From Streptomyces sp. NRRL F-2664 (lineage in GTDB: Bacteria; Actinomycetota; Actinomycetes; Streptomycetales; Streptomycetaceae), in contig NZ_JOFX01000014.1 in NCBI RefSeq assembly GCF_000719345.1, positions 68,443-132,442 of the forward strand: a DNA stretch of 64,000 bases. The letters are read 5' to 3'. Within the stretch, counting starts at the first letter, position 1. Each line of letters begins with the position of its first letter. The notes beneath the pieces were generated by a model, which ran no database searches, was not told the DNA's origin, and saw nothing but the letters and a program-made list of their open reading frames with translations. Shown piece by piece: positions 7,001 to 16,326 of this stretch. The translations under genes and the position numbers were made by a program.

Positions 7001-10000
7001 GTGCATCACGACCCGGCTGAGCTGATCGCCATCGTGGGGATGGCGGGGCGATTCCCCGAGGCTCCCGACACGGACCGGTTCTGGGACCTGCTGATGGACC
7101 GCGGCGACGCGATCCGCCCGATCCCGTCGGCCCGGTGGCGGACCGACCAGCCCCTGGACCCGGAGAAGGAGATCCAGGGCCACGGCGGCTTCCTCGAAGG
7201 CATCGACGAGTTCGACGCCGCCTTCTTCGGGGTCTCGCCGCGCGAGGCGGAGGTCCTCGACCCGCAGCAGCGGCTGATGCTGGAGACCAGCTGGCTGGCG
7301 CTGGAGGACGCCGGCATATCCACCGCGAGCCTGAGCGGCACCCGGACCGGCGTCTACTTCGGCGGCCTGTGGCAGGACTACGAACGGCTGCGCGAGGACC
7401 GCGGCGCCCGTCCGACCCAGCACTCCATCTCCGGCAACGCGCTCGACATGCTGTCCGCGCGCATCTCCTACTTCCTCGGGCTCACCGGCCCCAGCCTGAC
7501 CCTGGAGACCGGCTGCTCCTCCTCCCTCGTCGCCCTGCACCTGGCCTGCCAGGCCATCCGGGCGGGCGACGTGGACGGCGCGCTGGTCGGCGCGGCCAAC
7601 CTGATGCTGACCCCGGACGTGACCATCGGCCTCACCCACTTCGGCGGCCTCTCCCCGAAGGGCCGGTGCAGCGCCTTCGGCGCCGGTGCGGACGGCTTCG
7701 TACGCGGCGAGGGGGTGGCGGCCGTCTACCTCAAGACGCTGGAACGGGCCCGCCGGGACGGGGACCGGGTGCACGCCGTGATCGTGCGCACCGCCTCGAA
7801 CAACGACGGCGGCGGCACCAGCCTCGTGACACCCAGCCCGGCCGGCCAGGAGGACCTGCTGCGCCGCGTCTACGCCGGGTCGGGGATCCCCGTGGACCGG
7901 GTCGCGTACGTGGAGGCGCACGGCACCGGCACCCGCGCGGGCGACCCGGTCGAGGCGACCGCCCTCGGCCGGGTGCTGGGACAGGCCCCGGAGCGGGCCG
8001 GCCGCCCGCTGGGCATCGGGTCGGTGAAGACCAACATCGGGCACCTGGAACCGGTGGCGGCGCTCGCCGGACTGTTCAAGGTGGTGCTGTCGCTGAAGCA
8101 CGGCGTCGTGCCGCCCAGCCTGCACTCCGCCGAGCTCAACCCCGACATCCCCTTCGGCGAACTGGGCCTGGAGGTCGTACGGGAGCCGCTGGCACTGCCC
8201 ACCGACGGCGGGCCGGTCTACCTGGGCGTCAGCTCCTTCGGCTGGGGCGGCACCAACGCCCACGCCGTGATCACCGCCGCCCCGCCGGCCGACGGGCCGG
8301 CGGGCGGGGCCGCACCGCGGGACCGCGGCCGGGCGCCCTTCGTCCTGCCACTGAGCGCCCACAGCCAGGCGGCGCTCGTCCAGCGCGCCCGCGACGTGCG
8401 CGGGGCCCTCGACGCACCGGGCGCCGATCCGCGCGAGATCGCCGCCACCCTCGGCTGGCAGCGCGACCAGTTCCCCTTCCGGGCGGGTCTCGTCGCCACG
8501 GACGGCGACGGACTGCGCGCGGCGCTCGACGCCTACACCGCCGACCCGGAGGTCACCTCGTCGGGCACCGCCGCCGGCCGGGCCCGGGACCGCGGCCGTA
8601 CCGCCTTCGTCTTCCCCGGCCAGGGCTCCCAGTGGGCCGCCATGGGCGCCCGGCTGTACGCCGAGGACCCCGCCTTCGCCGCCGTCGTCGACCGGTGCGC
8701 CGAGGCGCTCGCCCCGCACACGCAGTGGTCGTTGACCGAGGTGCTCACCGGCGCCGCGGGCGACGCCTGGATGGGTCGCGTCGACATCGTCCAGCCGGTG
8801 CTGTGGGCGGTCTCCGTCGCCCTGGCCGCCGCCTGGCGGGCGGCCGGTGTCGAGCCGGACGTCGTCGTCGGCCACAGCCAGGGCGAGATCGCCGCCGCCA
8901 CCGTGGCGGGGATCCTCTCCCTGGAGGACGCCGCCCTCGTCGTCGCCCGGCGCAGCGCCGTCCTGCTGCGCACCGCCGCCGGAACGGGCCGCATGCTCGC
9001 CGTCGACCTCGACGCGGACGCGGCCGCCGCCGCCCTGGAGGGCTTCGAGGACTGCGTGGCGCTGGCCGTGCACAACGGGCCCAGCTCCTGCGTGCTCTCC
9101 GGCGACGGCGACTCCGTGCTGCTGCTGAAGGAGCTCCTGGAGGCGGACGGGACGTACTGCCGCCTGATCAACGTCGACTACGCCTCCCACAGCCCGCTCA
9201 TGCTCGACCTCGCCGAGGAACTGCACGAGGTCCTCGCCCCGGTCCGGCCGGGCCCCGGATCGGTCCCCCTCATGTCGACGGTGCGCGCCGAGGAGCTGGC
9301 GGGCCCGGAGATGGACGGCGCGTACTGGGTGGAGAACCTCTGCCGCCCGGTGCGCTTCGCACAGGCCCTCGACACCCTCCTCGACGAGGGCGTCACCCAC
9401 GTCGTGGAGGTCAGCGCGCACCCCGTCCTGGTGCCGGCGCTGGAGCAGATCGGCGCGCTGCGCAAGGAGCCGCCGGCCGTGCTGGGCACCCTGCACCGCG
9501 ACCGCGGCGCCCCCGAGGACCTCGCCGAGAGCTTCGCGCAGGCCCACGTCGCCGGCCTGACGGCGTACGGGCCGCGCCCGGCGTCGCGGGACGCGGGCGT
9601 GCCCGCCTACCCCTGGCAGCGCGAGAGCTACTGGGTCGGGGCGCAGCAGCGCGGGACGGGCCGTTCCGCGGCGTTCGCCTTCCCCCTCGCCCCGCTGCCG
9701 ACCGAGGCCGGCACCTGGCACGGCACCACCGAGATCGGCACCGGCTCCCACCCGTGGCTCGCCGACCACCAGGTGCACGACGCCGTCGTCGTACCGGCCG
9801 CGGCCTCCATCGAGCTGTGCCTGGGCACGGCGGCCGCCCGTACCGGCGGGGTCCCGCAGTCGCTGCGCGGCCTGTCCTTCCTCAGCGACATGACGCTTCC
9901 CGACGGCGGGCTGCACCTGGGCGGGGTGTGGCGGGAGGACTCCGGCGAGGGCGCGGCCCTGGAGGTGCTGTCGCTGCCCGACGGCGCCGACGGCTGGACC

Positions 10001-13000
10001 CGTCACGTGACGGCGCACGCCTCCTACCGGGCCGAGCAGGCCGAACCGCCGGTCTTCCCCACCGACCTGCTGCGGGAGTCGGCCGTCGACGGCGCCGCCT
10101 TCTACCGGTCCTGCACCGCCCGCGGCCTGCGGTACGGCCCGGCGTTCCAGGGCGTACGCGAACTGCGCGTGCACGGCGGGGAGGCCCTCGGCCGGGTCAC
10201 CCTGGCCGAGCAGTGCCGGCCCGGCGCCCGCCGGTTCGTCCTGCATCCCGCGCTGTGGGACGGGGCCTTCCAGGTCTCCCTCGCGCTGTGCGGGCACGAG
10301 GACACGGTGGTGCCCGTCGCGATCGAGCGGCTCGCGCTGCTGCCGGGGCGGCCCTCGGAGCTGACGGAGTTGTGGGTGCACGCGGTGCGCCGGCCCGGTG
10401 GCCCGGTCGACCTGGCCCTCTTCGGGCCGGACCGGCAGCCGGTGGCCCGAGTGAGCGGGCTCGAACTGCGCCGCCTGGCCTCGGGCGGGGACCGCGGGCC
10501 GGCCCCCGAGCGGGTGCACCGGTTCGGCTTCCGCGAACGCCCGTACGCCGGACCGGGCGGTGAGCGGGGGCCGTGGCTGGTGTGCGGCCCGGACTCGGCG
10601 CGCGCCGCCGCCGCCGAACTGGCCGGCGCGCTCGACGCGACCGCCGTGACGCTGCCGCCGGCCCGGGCCGGGCAGACCGGGTCCTGGGCCGAGGCGCTGC
10701 GCGCCGCCGACGGTGGGGAGGTCGTCTTCGTCGCCCCGGACCGGTCGGCGGGCGGGGAGGAGCAGCGGGCGGGCCTGCTGGCCCTCGGGGCGCTCGCCGC
10801 CGCCTGCGCGGACCGGCCGGTGGCGCCCCGCCTGACGGTGCTGACCACGCGGGCCCAGGCCGCCTCGGCCACCGAGGTGCCCGATCCCGCAGCGGCCCTG
10901 TACTGGGGATTCGTACGGGTGGTGCAGGGCGAGCACCCGGGGCTGGCGGCCCGGTTGGTGGACACCGCGGGGGACGGCGGGTGGGCGGCCGCCGTGGTGC
11001 GGGAGCTGCTGGACGCCGAGCGCGAGGACCAGGTCCTCGTCCGCGGGGAGCGGCGCCTGGCCGGTCGGCTGGAGCGCGGCGGGCACCGCCCGGACGACTC
11101 CGCGGCGCCGCTGCCCTGCACGGGCCGGCAGCCGTTCCGGCTGCACCCGGGTCCGCGGCCCGGACTGTGGGAGTCCCTGCGCTACCTGCCGCTGGTGCGC
11201 CGCCGGCCGGGGCCGGGAGAGGTGGAGATCGAGGTGGACGCGGCCTCCCTCAACTTCATCGACGTGATGAAGGCCGTGGGCACCTACCCCGACGAGGGCG
11301 GCGGCAAGGAGCTGCTCGGCGGCGACTGCTCCGGCCGGGTCGTCTCGGTGGGCCCGGGCACGAGCGGGTTCCGTGTCGGCGACCGGGTGGTGGCGTGCGT
11401 CTTCGGCGCGATCGTCTCCCACGTCACCGTCCGCGCCGACCATGCCCGGCCGGTGCCCGAGGAGATGACGCAGGAGGACGCCGCCGCGCTGCCGCTGGTC
11501 CTGGCGACCGCCTGGTACGCGCTGCACGACCTGGCCCGCACCGAGCCGGGCGAGACCGTCCTGGTCCACTCGGCAGCGGGCGGCCTGGGCCTCGCGGCCG
11601 TGCAGGTGGCCCGGCTGCTGGGCGCCGAGGTCATCGCGACGGCGGGCAGCGCGGCCAAGCGCGCCTACCTGCGGGAACTGGGCGTCGAACACGTCTACGA
11701 CTCCCGCGACCTGTCCTGGGCGGACGCCGTGATGGAACGCACCGGCGGCCGCGGCGTCGACGTCGTCCTCAACTCGCTGACCGGCGCCGCCATCCCGCGC
11801 GGCCTGGAGGTGCTCGCCGAGGACGGCCGCTTCGTCGAGGTCGGCAAGAAGGACATCCACGGGGAGCGCACGCTGGGACTCGCGCCCTTCCGCAAGGGCG
11901 TCAGCTTCGCGGCCGTGGATCTGGAGGGGCTCGTCATGCGCCGGCCCCGGCGGTTCGCCCGCCTCTTCCGCGCGGTCTGGGACGAGGTGGAGGCCGGCCG
12001 GCTCACCGCCCTGCCCGTCACCCAGTACACCTTCGACCAGGCGGCAGAGGCGCTGCGCGCCATGTCGCACGGCGACCACATCGGCAAGTTCGTGCTGTAC
12101 GGCCCGCAGACCGTCGACCGGGTGGTGGCGGACCCGCTGCCGTACGGTCGGTTCCGCTCCGACGGCACCTACCTGATCACCGGTGGGCTGGGCGACCTCG
12201 GACTCTCCCTGGCCGAGCACCTGGTGGAACGCGGCGCCACCGCCCTGGCCCTGCTGGGCCGTTCGGAGCCCGGCCCGCACGCGGCGGACCGGATCGCGGC
12301 GCTGCGCGCGGCCGGCGCCGAGGTCACGGTGGTGCACGCGGACGTCGCCGACGCCACCTCCCTGGACCTGGCGCTCGCCCGGATACGCGCCGAACTGCCG
12401 GTGCTGCGCGGCGTGTTCCATGCGGCGGGCGTCCTGTCGGACGCCGTCGTGCGCCACCTCGACGCGGCGGGTGCGGCCCGGGTGCTGGCACCGAAGGTCG
12501 ACGGCGCGGCCGCACTGGACCGGCTGACGGCGAACGACCCGCTGGACCTGTTCGTGCTGTTCTCCTCCGCCGCCGGGCTCGTCGGCAACGTCGGCCAGTC
12601 CGTCTACGCGGCGGCCAACACCTTCATGGACGCGCTGGCCGTGGGGCGGCGGGCCGCCGGCCGGCCCGCGCTCAGCGTCCAGTGGGGCACGTTCGAGGGG
12701 ATCGGCCTGGCGGCCCGGTCCGCAGAGCGCGGCGAGCGCCTCGCGGACCGCGGCATGGACGGCTTCGAGGCGGCGGAGGCCTGGCGGGCGCTGGAGTCCT
12801 TCCTCGCCGACGGCGAGAGCGTCGTCGGCTATGTCGCCCTGGATACCCGCCGCTGGTTCGAGACGTACCCGGCGGCGGCGGGGCGGCCCAGCTGGAGCCT
12901 GCTGCGCACCGCGGGGCAACCGGGTTCCGGTACGACCGGGGACTTCCGGCAGCTGCTGGACGCCTGCCCCGAGGAGGAGCGGCACGCGGTGGTCGAGGAG

Positions 13001-13228
13001 CGCGTACGGCAGCTCGCCGGCCGGGTGCTGCGGCTGTCGGCGGACACCATCGACCGCGAGACGCCGCTGAAGTCCCTCGGCCTGGACTCGCTGATGAGCC
13101 TGGAGCTGCGCAACCGGCTGGAGGCCGATCTGGGGCTGCGGCTGTCGCCGACGCTCCTGTGGACGTACGGGGCGCTGCGGCCGCTGGCCGGCGCGCTGGT
13201 GGAGCGACTCGCGGAGCAGGAGGCGTGA
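7001..13228 (+). CDS. Type I PKS, one fully reducing module: KS-AT-DH-ER-KR-ACP (methylmalonyl type)
   Basis: 2075 residues. KS 7-427 with cysteine in ETGCSSS, HGTGT and NIGHLE. AT from about 534 (FPGQGSQ), active serine in GHSQGE; RVDIVQ and YASH (about 725) both point to methylmalonyl-CoA. DH at about 917 with catalytic histidine in LADHQVHD and aspartate in LWDGAFQ (about 1086), but the usual H-x3-G-x4-P reads H-x3-D-x4-P. ER about 1394-1700 (NFIDVM, HSAAGGLG). KR about 1722-1900 (TGGLGDLG, serine and YAAAN). ACP serine about 2030 (LGLDSLM). GTG start with GGAGG at 6990-6994. No N-terminal docking helix and no C-terminal docking tail, so its partner is not obvious. Adds one alpha-methyl, fully reduced unit if all domains work. 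Confidence 0.93.
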   Translation: MHHDPAELIAIVGMAGRFPEAPDTDRFWDLLMDRGDAIRPIPSARWRTDQPLDPEKEIQGHGGFLEGIDEFDAAFFGVSPREAEVLDPQQRLMLETSWLALEDAGISTASLSGTRTGVYFGGLWQDYERLREDRGARPTQHSISGNALDMLSARISYFLGLTGPSLTLETGCSSSLVALHLACQAIRAGDVDGALVGAANLMLTPDVTIGLTHFGGLSPKGRCSAFGAGADGFVRGEGVAAVYLKTLERARRDGDRVHAVIVRTASNNDGGGTSLVTPSPAGQEDLLRRVYAGSGIPVDRVAYVEAHGTGTRAGDPVEATALGRVLGQAPERAGRPLGIGSVKTNIGHLEPVAALAGLFKVVLSLKHGVVPPSLHSAELNPDIPFGELGLEVVREPLALPTDGGPVYLGVSSFGWGGTNAHAVITAAPPADGPAGGAAPRDRGRAPFVLPLSAHSQAALVQRARDVRGALDAPGADPREIAATLGWQRDQFPFRAGLVATDGDGLRAALDAYTADPEVTSSGTAAGRARDRGRTAFVFPGQGSQWAAMGARLYAEDPAFAAVVDRCAEALAPHTQWSLTEVLTGAAGDAWMGRVDIVQPVLWAVSVALAAAWRAAGVEPDVVVGHSQGEIAAATVAGILSLEDAALVVARRSAVLLRTAAGTGRMLAVDLDADAAAAALEGFEDCVALAVHNGPSSCVLSGDGDSVLLLKELLEADGTYCRLINVDYASHSPLMLDLAEELHEVLAPVRPGPGSVPLMSTVRAEELAGPEMDGAYWVENLCRPVRFAQALDTLLDEGVTHVVEVSAHPVLVPALEQIGALRKEPPAVLGTLHRDRGAPEDLAESFAQAHVAGLTAYGPRPASRDAGVPAYPWQRESYWVGAQQRGTGRSAAFAFPLAPLPTEAGTWHGTTEIGTGSHPWLADHQVHDAVVVPAAASIELCLGTAAARTGGVPQSLRGLSFLSDMTLPDGGLHLGGVWREDSGEGAALEVLSLPDGADGWTRHVTAHASYRAEQAEPPVFPTDLLRESAVDGAAFYRSCTARGLRYGPAFQGVRELRVHGGEALGRVTLAEQCRPGARRFVLHPALWDGAFQVSLALCGHEDTVVPVAIERLALLPGRPSELTELWVHAVRRPGGPVDLALFGPDRQPVARVSGLELRRLASGGDRGPAPERVHRFGFRERPYAGPGGERGPWLVCGPDSARAAAAELAGALDATAVTLPPARAGQTGSWAEALRAADGGEVVFVAPDRSAGGEEQRAGLLALGALAAACADRPVAPRLTVLTTRAQAASATEVPDPAAALYWGFVRVVQGEHPGLAARLVDTAGDGGWAAAVVRELLDAEREDQVLVRGERRLAGRLERGGHRPDDSAAPLPCTGRQPFRLHPGPRPGLWESLRYLPLVRRRPGPGEVEIEVDAASLNFIDVMKAVGTYPDEGGGKELLGGDCSGRVVSVGPGTSGFRVGDRVVACVFGAIVSHVTVRADHARPVPEEMTQEDAAALPLVLATAWYALHDLARTEPGETVLVHSAAGGLGLAAVQVARLLGAEVIATAGSAAKRAYLRELGVEHVYDSRDLSWADAVMERTGGRGVDVVLNSLTGAAIPRGLEVLAEDGRFVEVGKKDIHGERTLGLAPFRKGVSFAAVDLEGLVMRRPRRFARLFRAVWDEVEAGRLTALPVTQYTFDQAAEALRAMSHGDHIGKFVLYGPQTVDRVVADPLPYGRFRSDGTYLITGGLGDLGLSLAEHLVERGATALALLGRSEPGPHAADRIAALRAAGAEVTVVHADVADATSLDLALARIRAELPVLRGVFHAAGVLSDAVVRHLDAAGAARVLAPKVDGAAALDRLTANDPLDLFVLFSSAAGLVGNVGQSVYAAANTFMDALAVGRRAAGRPALSVQWGTFEGIGLAARSAERGERLADRGMDGFEAAEAWRALESFLADGESVVGYVALDTRRWFETYPAAAGRPSWSLLRTAGQPGSGTTGDFRQLLDACPEEERHAVVEERVRQLAGRVLRLSADTIDRETPLKSLGLDSLMSLELRNRLEADLGLRLSPTLLWTYGALRPLAGALVERLAEQEA

Positions 13229-13230
13229 CG

Positions 13231-15018
13231 GTGGAGCACGAGCGGACGAGCACGCAGGGGCACACGCGCGGGCCGGCGCAGGGGCAGGACGGCGGCGGGG
13301 CGGCGGCGCCCCGCGCCACGCCGGTCGGCCGGGCCATGGAGACCATCCGCGCCCTGCGCGAGGAGCTGGCGGCGCTGCGGGGCTCCCAGCCGGTCGCGGT
13401 CGTCGGCATCGGCCTGCGCGCCCCCGGCGGCATCGAGGACCTCGACGGCTACTGGCAGGTGCTGGCGTCGGGAACGGACGCGGTGCGCCCGATCCCCGAG
13501 TCCCGGCGGGCCCCCTTCGGGGACGCCTGGGACGAGGTGCCGCACCGGGGCGGGTTCCTCGACGACGTGCTGGACTTCGACGGGCCCTTCTTCGGTGTCG
13601 CGCCCCGCGAGGGTCGCTCGCTGGACCCGCAGCACCGGATGCTGCTCGAAGTGGTGTGGGAGGCCCTGGACGACGCCGGCATCCCCGCCGGCCGGGCGGC
13701 GGCCGCCGCCACCGGCCTGTACGTGGGCATCACCGGCCAGGACTACCGCGAGTGGATGCGCGAGGGCCCCGACTCGTACTGGGCGACCGGCAACGGGCAC
13801 TGCTTCTCCGCCGGGCGGCTCGCGCACACGCTGGGCCTGACCGGCCCGGCCATGGCCGTGGACACCGCCTGCTCGTCCTCGCTGGTGACGGTCCATCTGG
13901 CCCGGCAGGCACTGCGCAGCGGCGAGTGCGACATCGCGGTGGCCGGCGGGGTGAACCTGGTGCTGTCCCCCCACGGGACCGCGCTCGCGGCGCGTACGGG
14001 TGCCCTGTCCCCGGACGGGGTGTGCCGTCCCTTCGACGCGCGCGCCAACGGCTTCACCCGTTCCGAGGGCTGCGGGATCGTGGTCCTCAAGCGGCTGGCG
14101 GACGCCGTGCGCGACGGGGACCGGGTGCACGCGGTGATCCACGGCTCGGCCGTCAACCACGACGGGCGGGCCTCGGGCTTCACCGCGCCCAACGTGCTGG
14201 CGCAGACCCGGCTGGTGGAGCGGGCGCTGGCGGAGGCGGGCCTCGGTCCGGCCGACATCGGCCACGTGGAGGCCCACGGCACCGGCACGTCGTTGGGCGA
14301 TCCCATCGAGGTGGAGGCGCTGGCCGCGGCCGTGGGCCGGCCCGGCGGCGGCGCGCCGGTGCTGCTCGGCTCGGCCAAGGCGAACCTGGGCCACACCGAG
14401 TCGGCGGCGGGCGTGCTGGGCCTGATCAAGGCCGTGCTCAGCCTGCGGCACCGGGCGGTGCCGCCCGTACCGCACTTCACCACCCTGAACCCGCGCATCG
14501 ACCTGTCGGGGACGGGCCTGCGGATCCCGACCGCCCTGGAGCCGTGGCCGGCCGGCGCGGGCACGTACGCGGGTGTCAGCTCCTTCGGCATGAGCGGTAC
14601 CAACGCGCACGTCGTGCTGGGCGCGCCGGACCCGGTGGCCGGCGCCCCGGCCGTCGACGTGCGGGGCTTCGAGGTGTCGGCCCGGACCCCGGCGGCGTTG
14701 CGGGCGTACGCGGCGCGGCTGGCCGCCCGGCTGGCCGGCGTCAAGGACGAGGAGTACGCCGCCTTCGCGTACACGCTCACGCACGGCCGTACGGCGCTGG
14801 CCACGCGGATCCGGGTCGAGGCGCCCGACCGGCACCGGGCGGCGGCCGCCCTGACCGCCGTCGCGGAGGGCGCGGCGGCGCCGGAGGTGAGGGAGGTCGC
14901 GGCGCAGGAGGCCCCCGGCTTCGCGGACCTGCCGCGCCGGGTCGCCGACCTGCCGGCGTACCCGTGGGAACGGCGGCGCTACGCGCCGTTCGACGCGGAG
15001 CGCCCGGCTGCGGGCTGA
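13231..15018 (+). CDS. Stand-alone type I ketosynthase with AT and ACP missing
   Basis: 595 residues. N-terminal helix ending in ALREELAALRG (about 45-55), then a complete modular KS (57-485): cysteine in TACSSS about 212, HGTGT about 349, NLGHTES about 387. After the KS-to-AT linker there is no GHSxG serine loop and no AT core; the protein jumps to the post-AT linker (PAYPWERRRY, about 576-585) and stops. It looks like a KS-AT module whose AT was cut out cleanly. GTG 13231 is preferred because AGGAGG (13218-13223) is 7 bases upstream; a GTG at 13225 overlaps the PKS stop but sits too close to that site. It ends just before a strong hairpin. It may condense with a unit supplied in trans, or transfer chains. 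Confidence 0.88.
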   Translation: MEHERTSTQGHTRGPAQGQDGGGAAAPRATPVGRAMETIRALREELAALRGSQPVAVVGIGLRAPGGIEDLDGYWQVLASGTDAVRPIPESRRAPFGDAWDEVPHRGGFLDDVLDFDGPFFGVAPREGRSLDPQHRMLLEVVWEALDDAGIPAGRAAAAATGLYVGITGQDYREWMREGPDSYWATGNGHCFSAGRLAHTLGLTGPAMAVDTACSSSLVTVHLARQALRSGECDIAVAGGVNLVLSPHGTALAARTGALSPDGVCRPFDARANGFTRSEGCGIVVLKRLADAVRDGDRVHAVIHGSAVNHDGRASGFTAPNVLAQTRLVERALAEAGLGPADIGHVEAHGTGTSLGDPIEVEALAAAVGRPGGGAPVLLGSAKANLGHTESAAGVLGLIKAVLSLRHRAVPPVPHFTTLNPRIDLSGTGLRIPTALEPWPAGAGTYAGVSSFGMSGTNAHVVLGAPDPVAGAPAVDVRGFEVSARTPAALRAYAARLAARLAGVKDEEYAAFAYTLTHGRTALATRIRVEAPDRHRAAAALTAVAEGAAAPEVREVAAQEAPGFADLPRRVADLPAYPWERRRYAPFDAERPAAG

Positions 15019-15044
15019 CCGCTCCCGTCCGCGGGTACGCGGGA

Positions 15045-15080
15045 AGGGCCGGCCCCGGATGCCGATCCGGGGCCGGCCCT
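15045..15080. terminator. Bidirectional hairpin terminator between convergent genes
   Basis: Perfect 16-bp inverted repeat (arms 15045-15060 and 15065-15080) with a 4-base loop. It lies between the plus-strand lone KS (stop 15018) and the minus-strand ACP (stop 15113), so it can stop transcription from both sides. No T-run follows, as is common in Streptomyces. Confidence 0.85.
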
Positions 15081-15112
15081 GCCTGCGCGGTGCCGGCGTG
15101 TCAGGCGGCCGG

Positions 15113-15364
15113 TCAGGCGGCCGCGGCCTGCCGGATCAGGGCGACGACCGCGGTGACCGTGAGGTCCTTGGTGAGCGCCTCCAGGGGTACGTCGACGCCG
15201 AACTCGCGCTTGAGGGAGGCGGTGAGCTCGACGACTCCGAGCGAGTCGATCTCCAGCTCCTCCAGCCTGGCCTCGTCCGTGATCGCGTCGGGCTCCGCCC
15301 CGAAGTCGACGAGCTCGCGCTCGACGAAGGCACGGACGGAAGCAAGATCGGCGGGCTGGGGCAC
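15113..15364 (-). CDS. Acyl carrier protein, discrete, minus strand
   Basis: 83-residue ACP from GTG 15364, with GAGGA a few bases upstream. Phosphopantetheine serine lies in LEIDSLGVVEL (about residue 43). An ATG at 15424 would add 20 residues, including three cysteines, that do not look like an ACP, so I prefer the GTG. It stands alone on the minus strand: convergent with the lone KS at 13231 and divergent from the PlsC/isonitrile operon, with which it shares a 190-bp upstream region. Its partner is not shown by order; candidates are the lone KS, the KS/CLF pairs, the FabH or the acyltransferase. Confidence 0.9.
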   Translation of the reverse strand: MPQPADLASVRAFVERELVDFGAEPDAITDEARLEELEIDSLGVVELTASLKREFGVDVPLEALTKDLTVTAVVALIRQAAAA

Positions 15365-15478
15365 GACATCCTCGTCTCTGGTTTCTGAGCAGTGAAACGC
15401 GCAGCAGCCTAACAACCGGCGCACTACGCCCCGCTAAAGCGATCCTTTCATCCGGCTGACCGCGGCACTAAACCAGTC

Positions 15479-15507
15479 TTGCCCGCCCCGTCGACCGCTC
15501 CTATATT
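15479..15507 (+). promoter_or_regulatory. Sigma-70-type promoter for the PlsC-isonitrile operon
   Basis: TTGCCC at 15479-15484 and TATATT at 15502-15507 with a 17-bp spacer, the ideal spacing for the HrdB-type sigma factor. The start codon of the PlsC-like gene is 47 bases after the -10 box. All following genes up to 38365 are on the same strand with short gaps, so this may be the main promoter for the isonitrile and second PKS block. Confidence 0.6.
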
Positions 15508-15553
15508 CCCCGGTGAACGCTCGGCCGAGACGTTCAGAGAGGGAGACCTGCGC

Positions 15554-16261
15554 ATGCTCCGGATGCTGCTGAGGCGGCTTCTCCTCATTCCGCTCAAGCT
15601 CGTCCTGCGGCCCCGCGTCAGCGGTGTCGAGAACGTGCCGGATTCCGGACCCTTCATCATCGCCGCGAACCACTTGTCCTTTTTCGACTCGATATTCGTC
15701 GCACTGCTCACCCCGCGGCGCCTGTACTTCATCGGCAAGCAGGGGTGGCTGGAGATGCCCGGCCTCAAGGGCCGGCTCCAGGGCCTGTTCTTCCGTGCCG
15801 TCGGGATGGTCTCCGTGGACGGCACGAGCGGTTCCGCGACCATGGCGGGCCTGGAGACGTCCCTGCGGATCCTGCGCGAGGGGGACGGGATCGGCGTCCA
15901 CATCGAGGGCACCCGGTCGCCCGACGGCCGCCTGTACAAGGGGAACACGGGCACGGCGTGGCTCGCGCTGCGCAGCGGGGCGCCGGTGGTGCCGTGCGGG
16001 CTGACCGGGACGGAGCGGGTGCACCCGGCGGGCGCGAAGCGCCTCCATGTCGCCCGCTTCGACGTCCGCTTCGGCGCCCCCATGACCTTCCCCGAGCACG
16101 CCGGGCGCGCGGACGACCGCCGGGTGCGCCGCTCGGTGACGGACCGGATCACGCAGGAGATATCCGCCCTGACCGGCCAGGAATACGTGGACATGTATGC
16201 CGCGACCGTCAAGAGCAGGGCTGCGGCAGAATCCCGGGCCGCGGCGGCAAGCCCGGAATAA
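15554..16261 (+). CDS. PlsC-like 1-acylglycerol-phosphate acyltransferase family protein
   Basis: 235 residues from ATG 15554 (GGGAG 8 bases upstream). The family motifs are present: NHLSFFD (H-x4-D catalytic pair) near residue 39 and EGTRSPDG near 118. The N-terminus is basic with a short hydrophobic stretch, suggesting attachment to the inner face of the membrane. Known members move an acyl group from acyl-ACP or acyl-CoA to lysophosphatidate. In a natural product operon it may transfer the finished chain to a lipid or alcohol acceptor, as proposed for PlsC homologues in aryl polyene clusters; housekeeping lipid synthesis is the alternative. It is the first gene of the operon that holds the isonitrile genes. 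Confidence 0.85.
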   Translation: MLRMLLRRLLLIPLKLVLRPRVSGVENVPDSGPFIIAANHLSFFDSIFVALLTPRRLYFIGKQGWLEMPGLKGRLQGLFFRAVGMVSVDGTSGSATMAGLETSLRILREGDGIGVHIEGTRSPDGRLYKGNTGTAWLALRSGAPVVPCGLTGTERVHPAGAKRLHVARFDVRFGAPMTFPEHAGRADDRRVRRSVTDRITQEISALTGQEYVDMYAATVKSRAAAESRAAAASPE

Positions 16262-16326
16262 GAACGGCTTTAGCCGCCGCCGATAGTCTCGGTCCGAGCG
16301 CGACTTGACCCCCGAGAGAGGTTCTC

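Noticed and set aside
13231..15018. Frameshifted or broken PKS module with the rest downstream
   Set aside because: No AT, KR or ACP sequence is found in any frame before the terminator at 15045, and the next gene is on the other strand.
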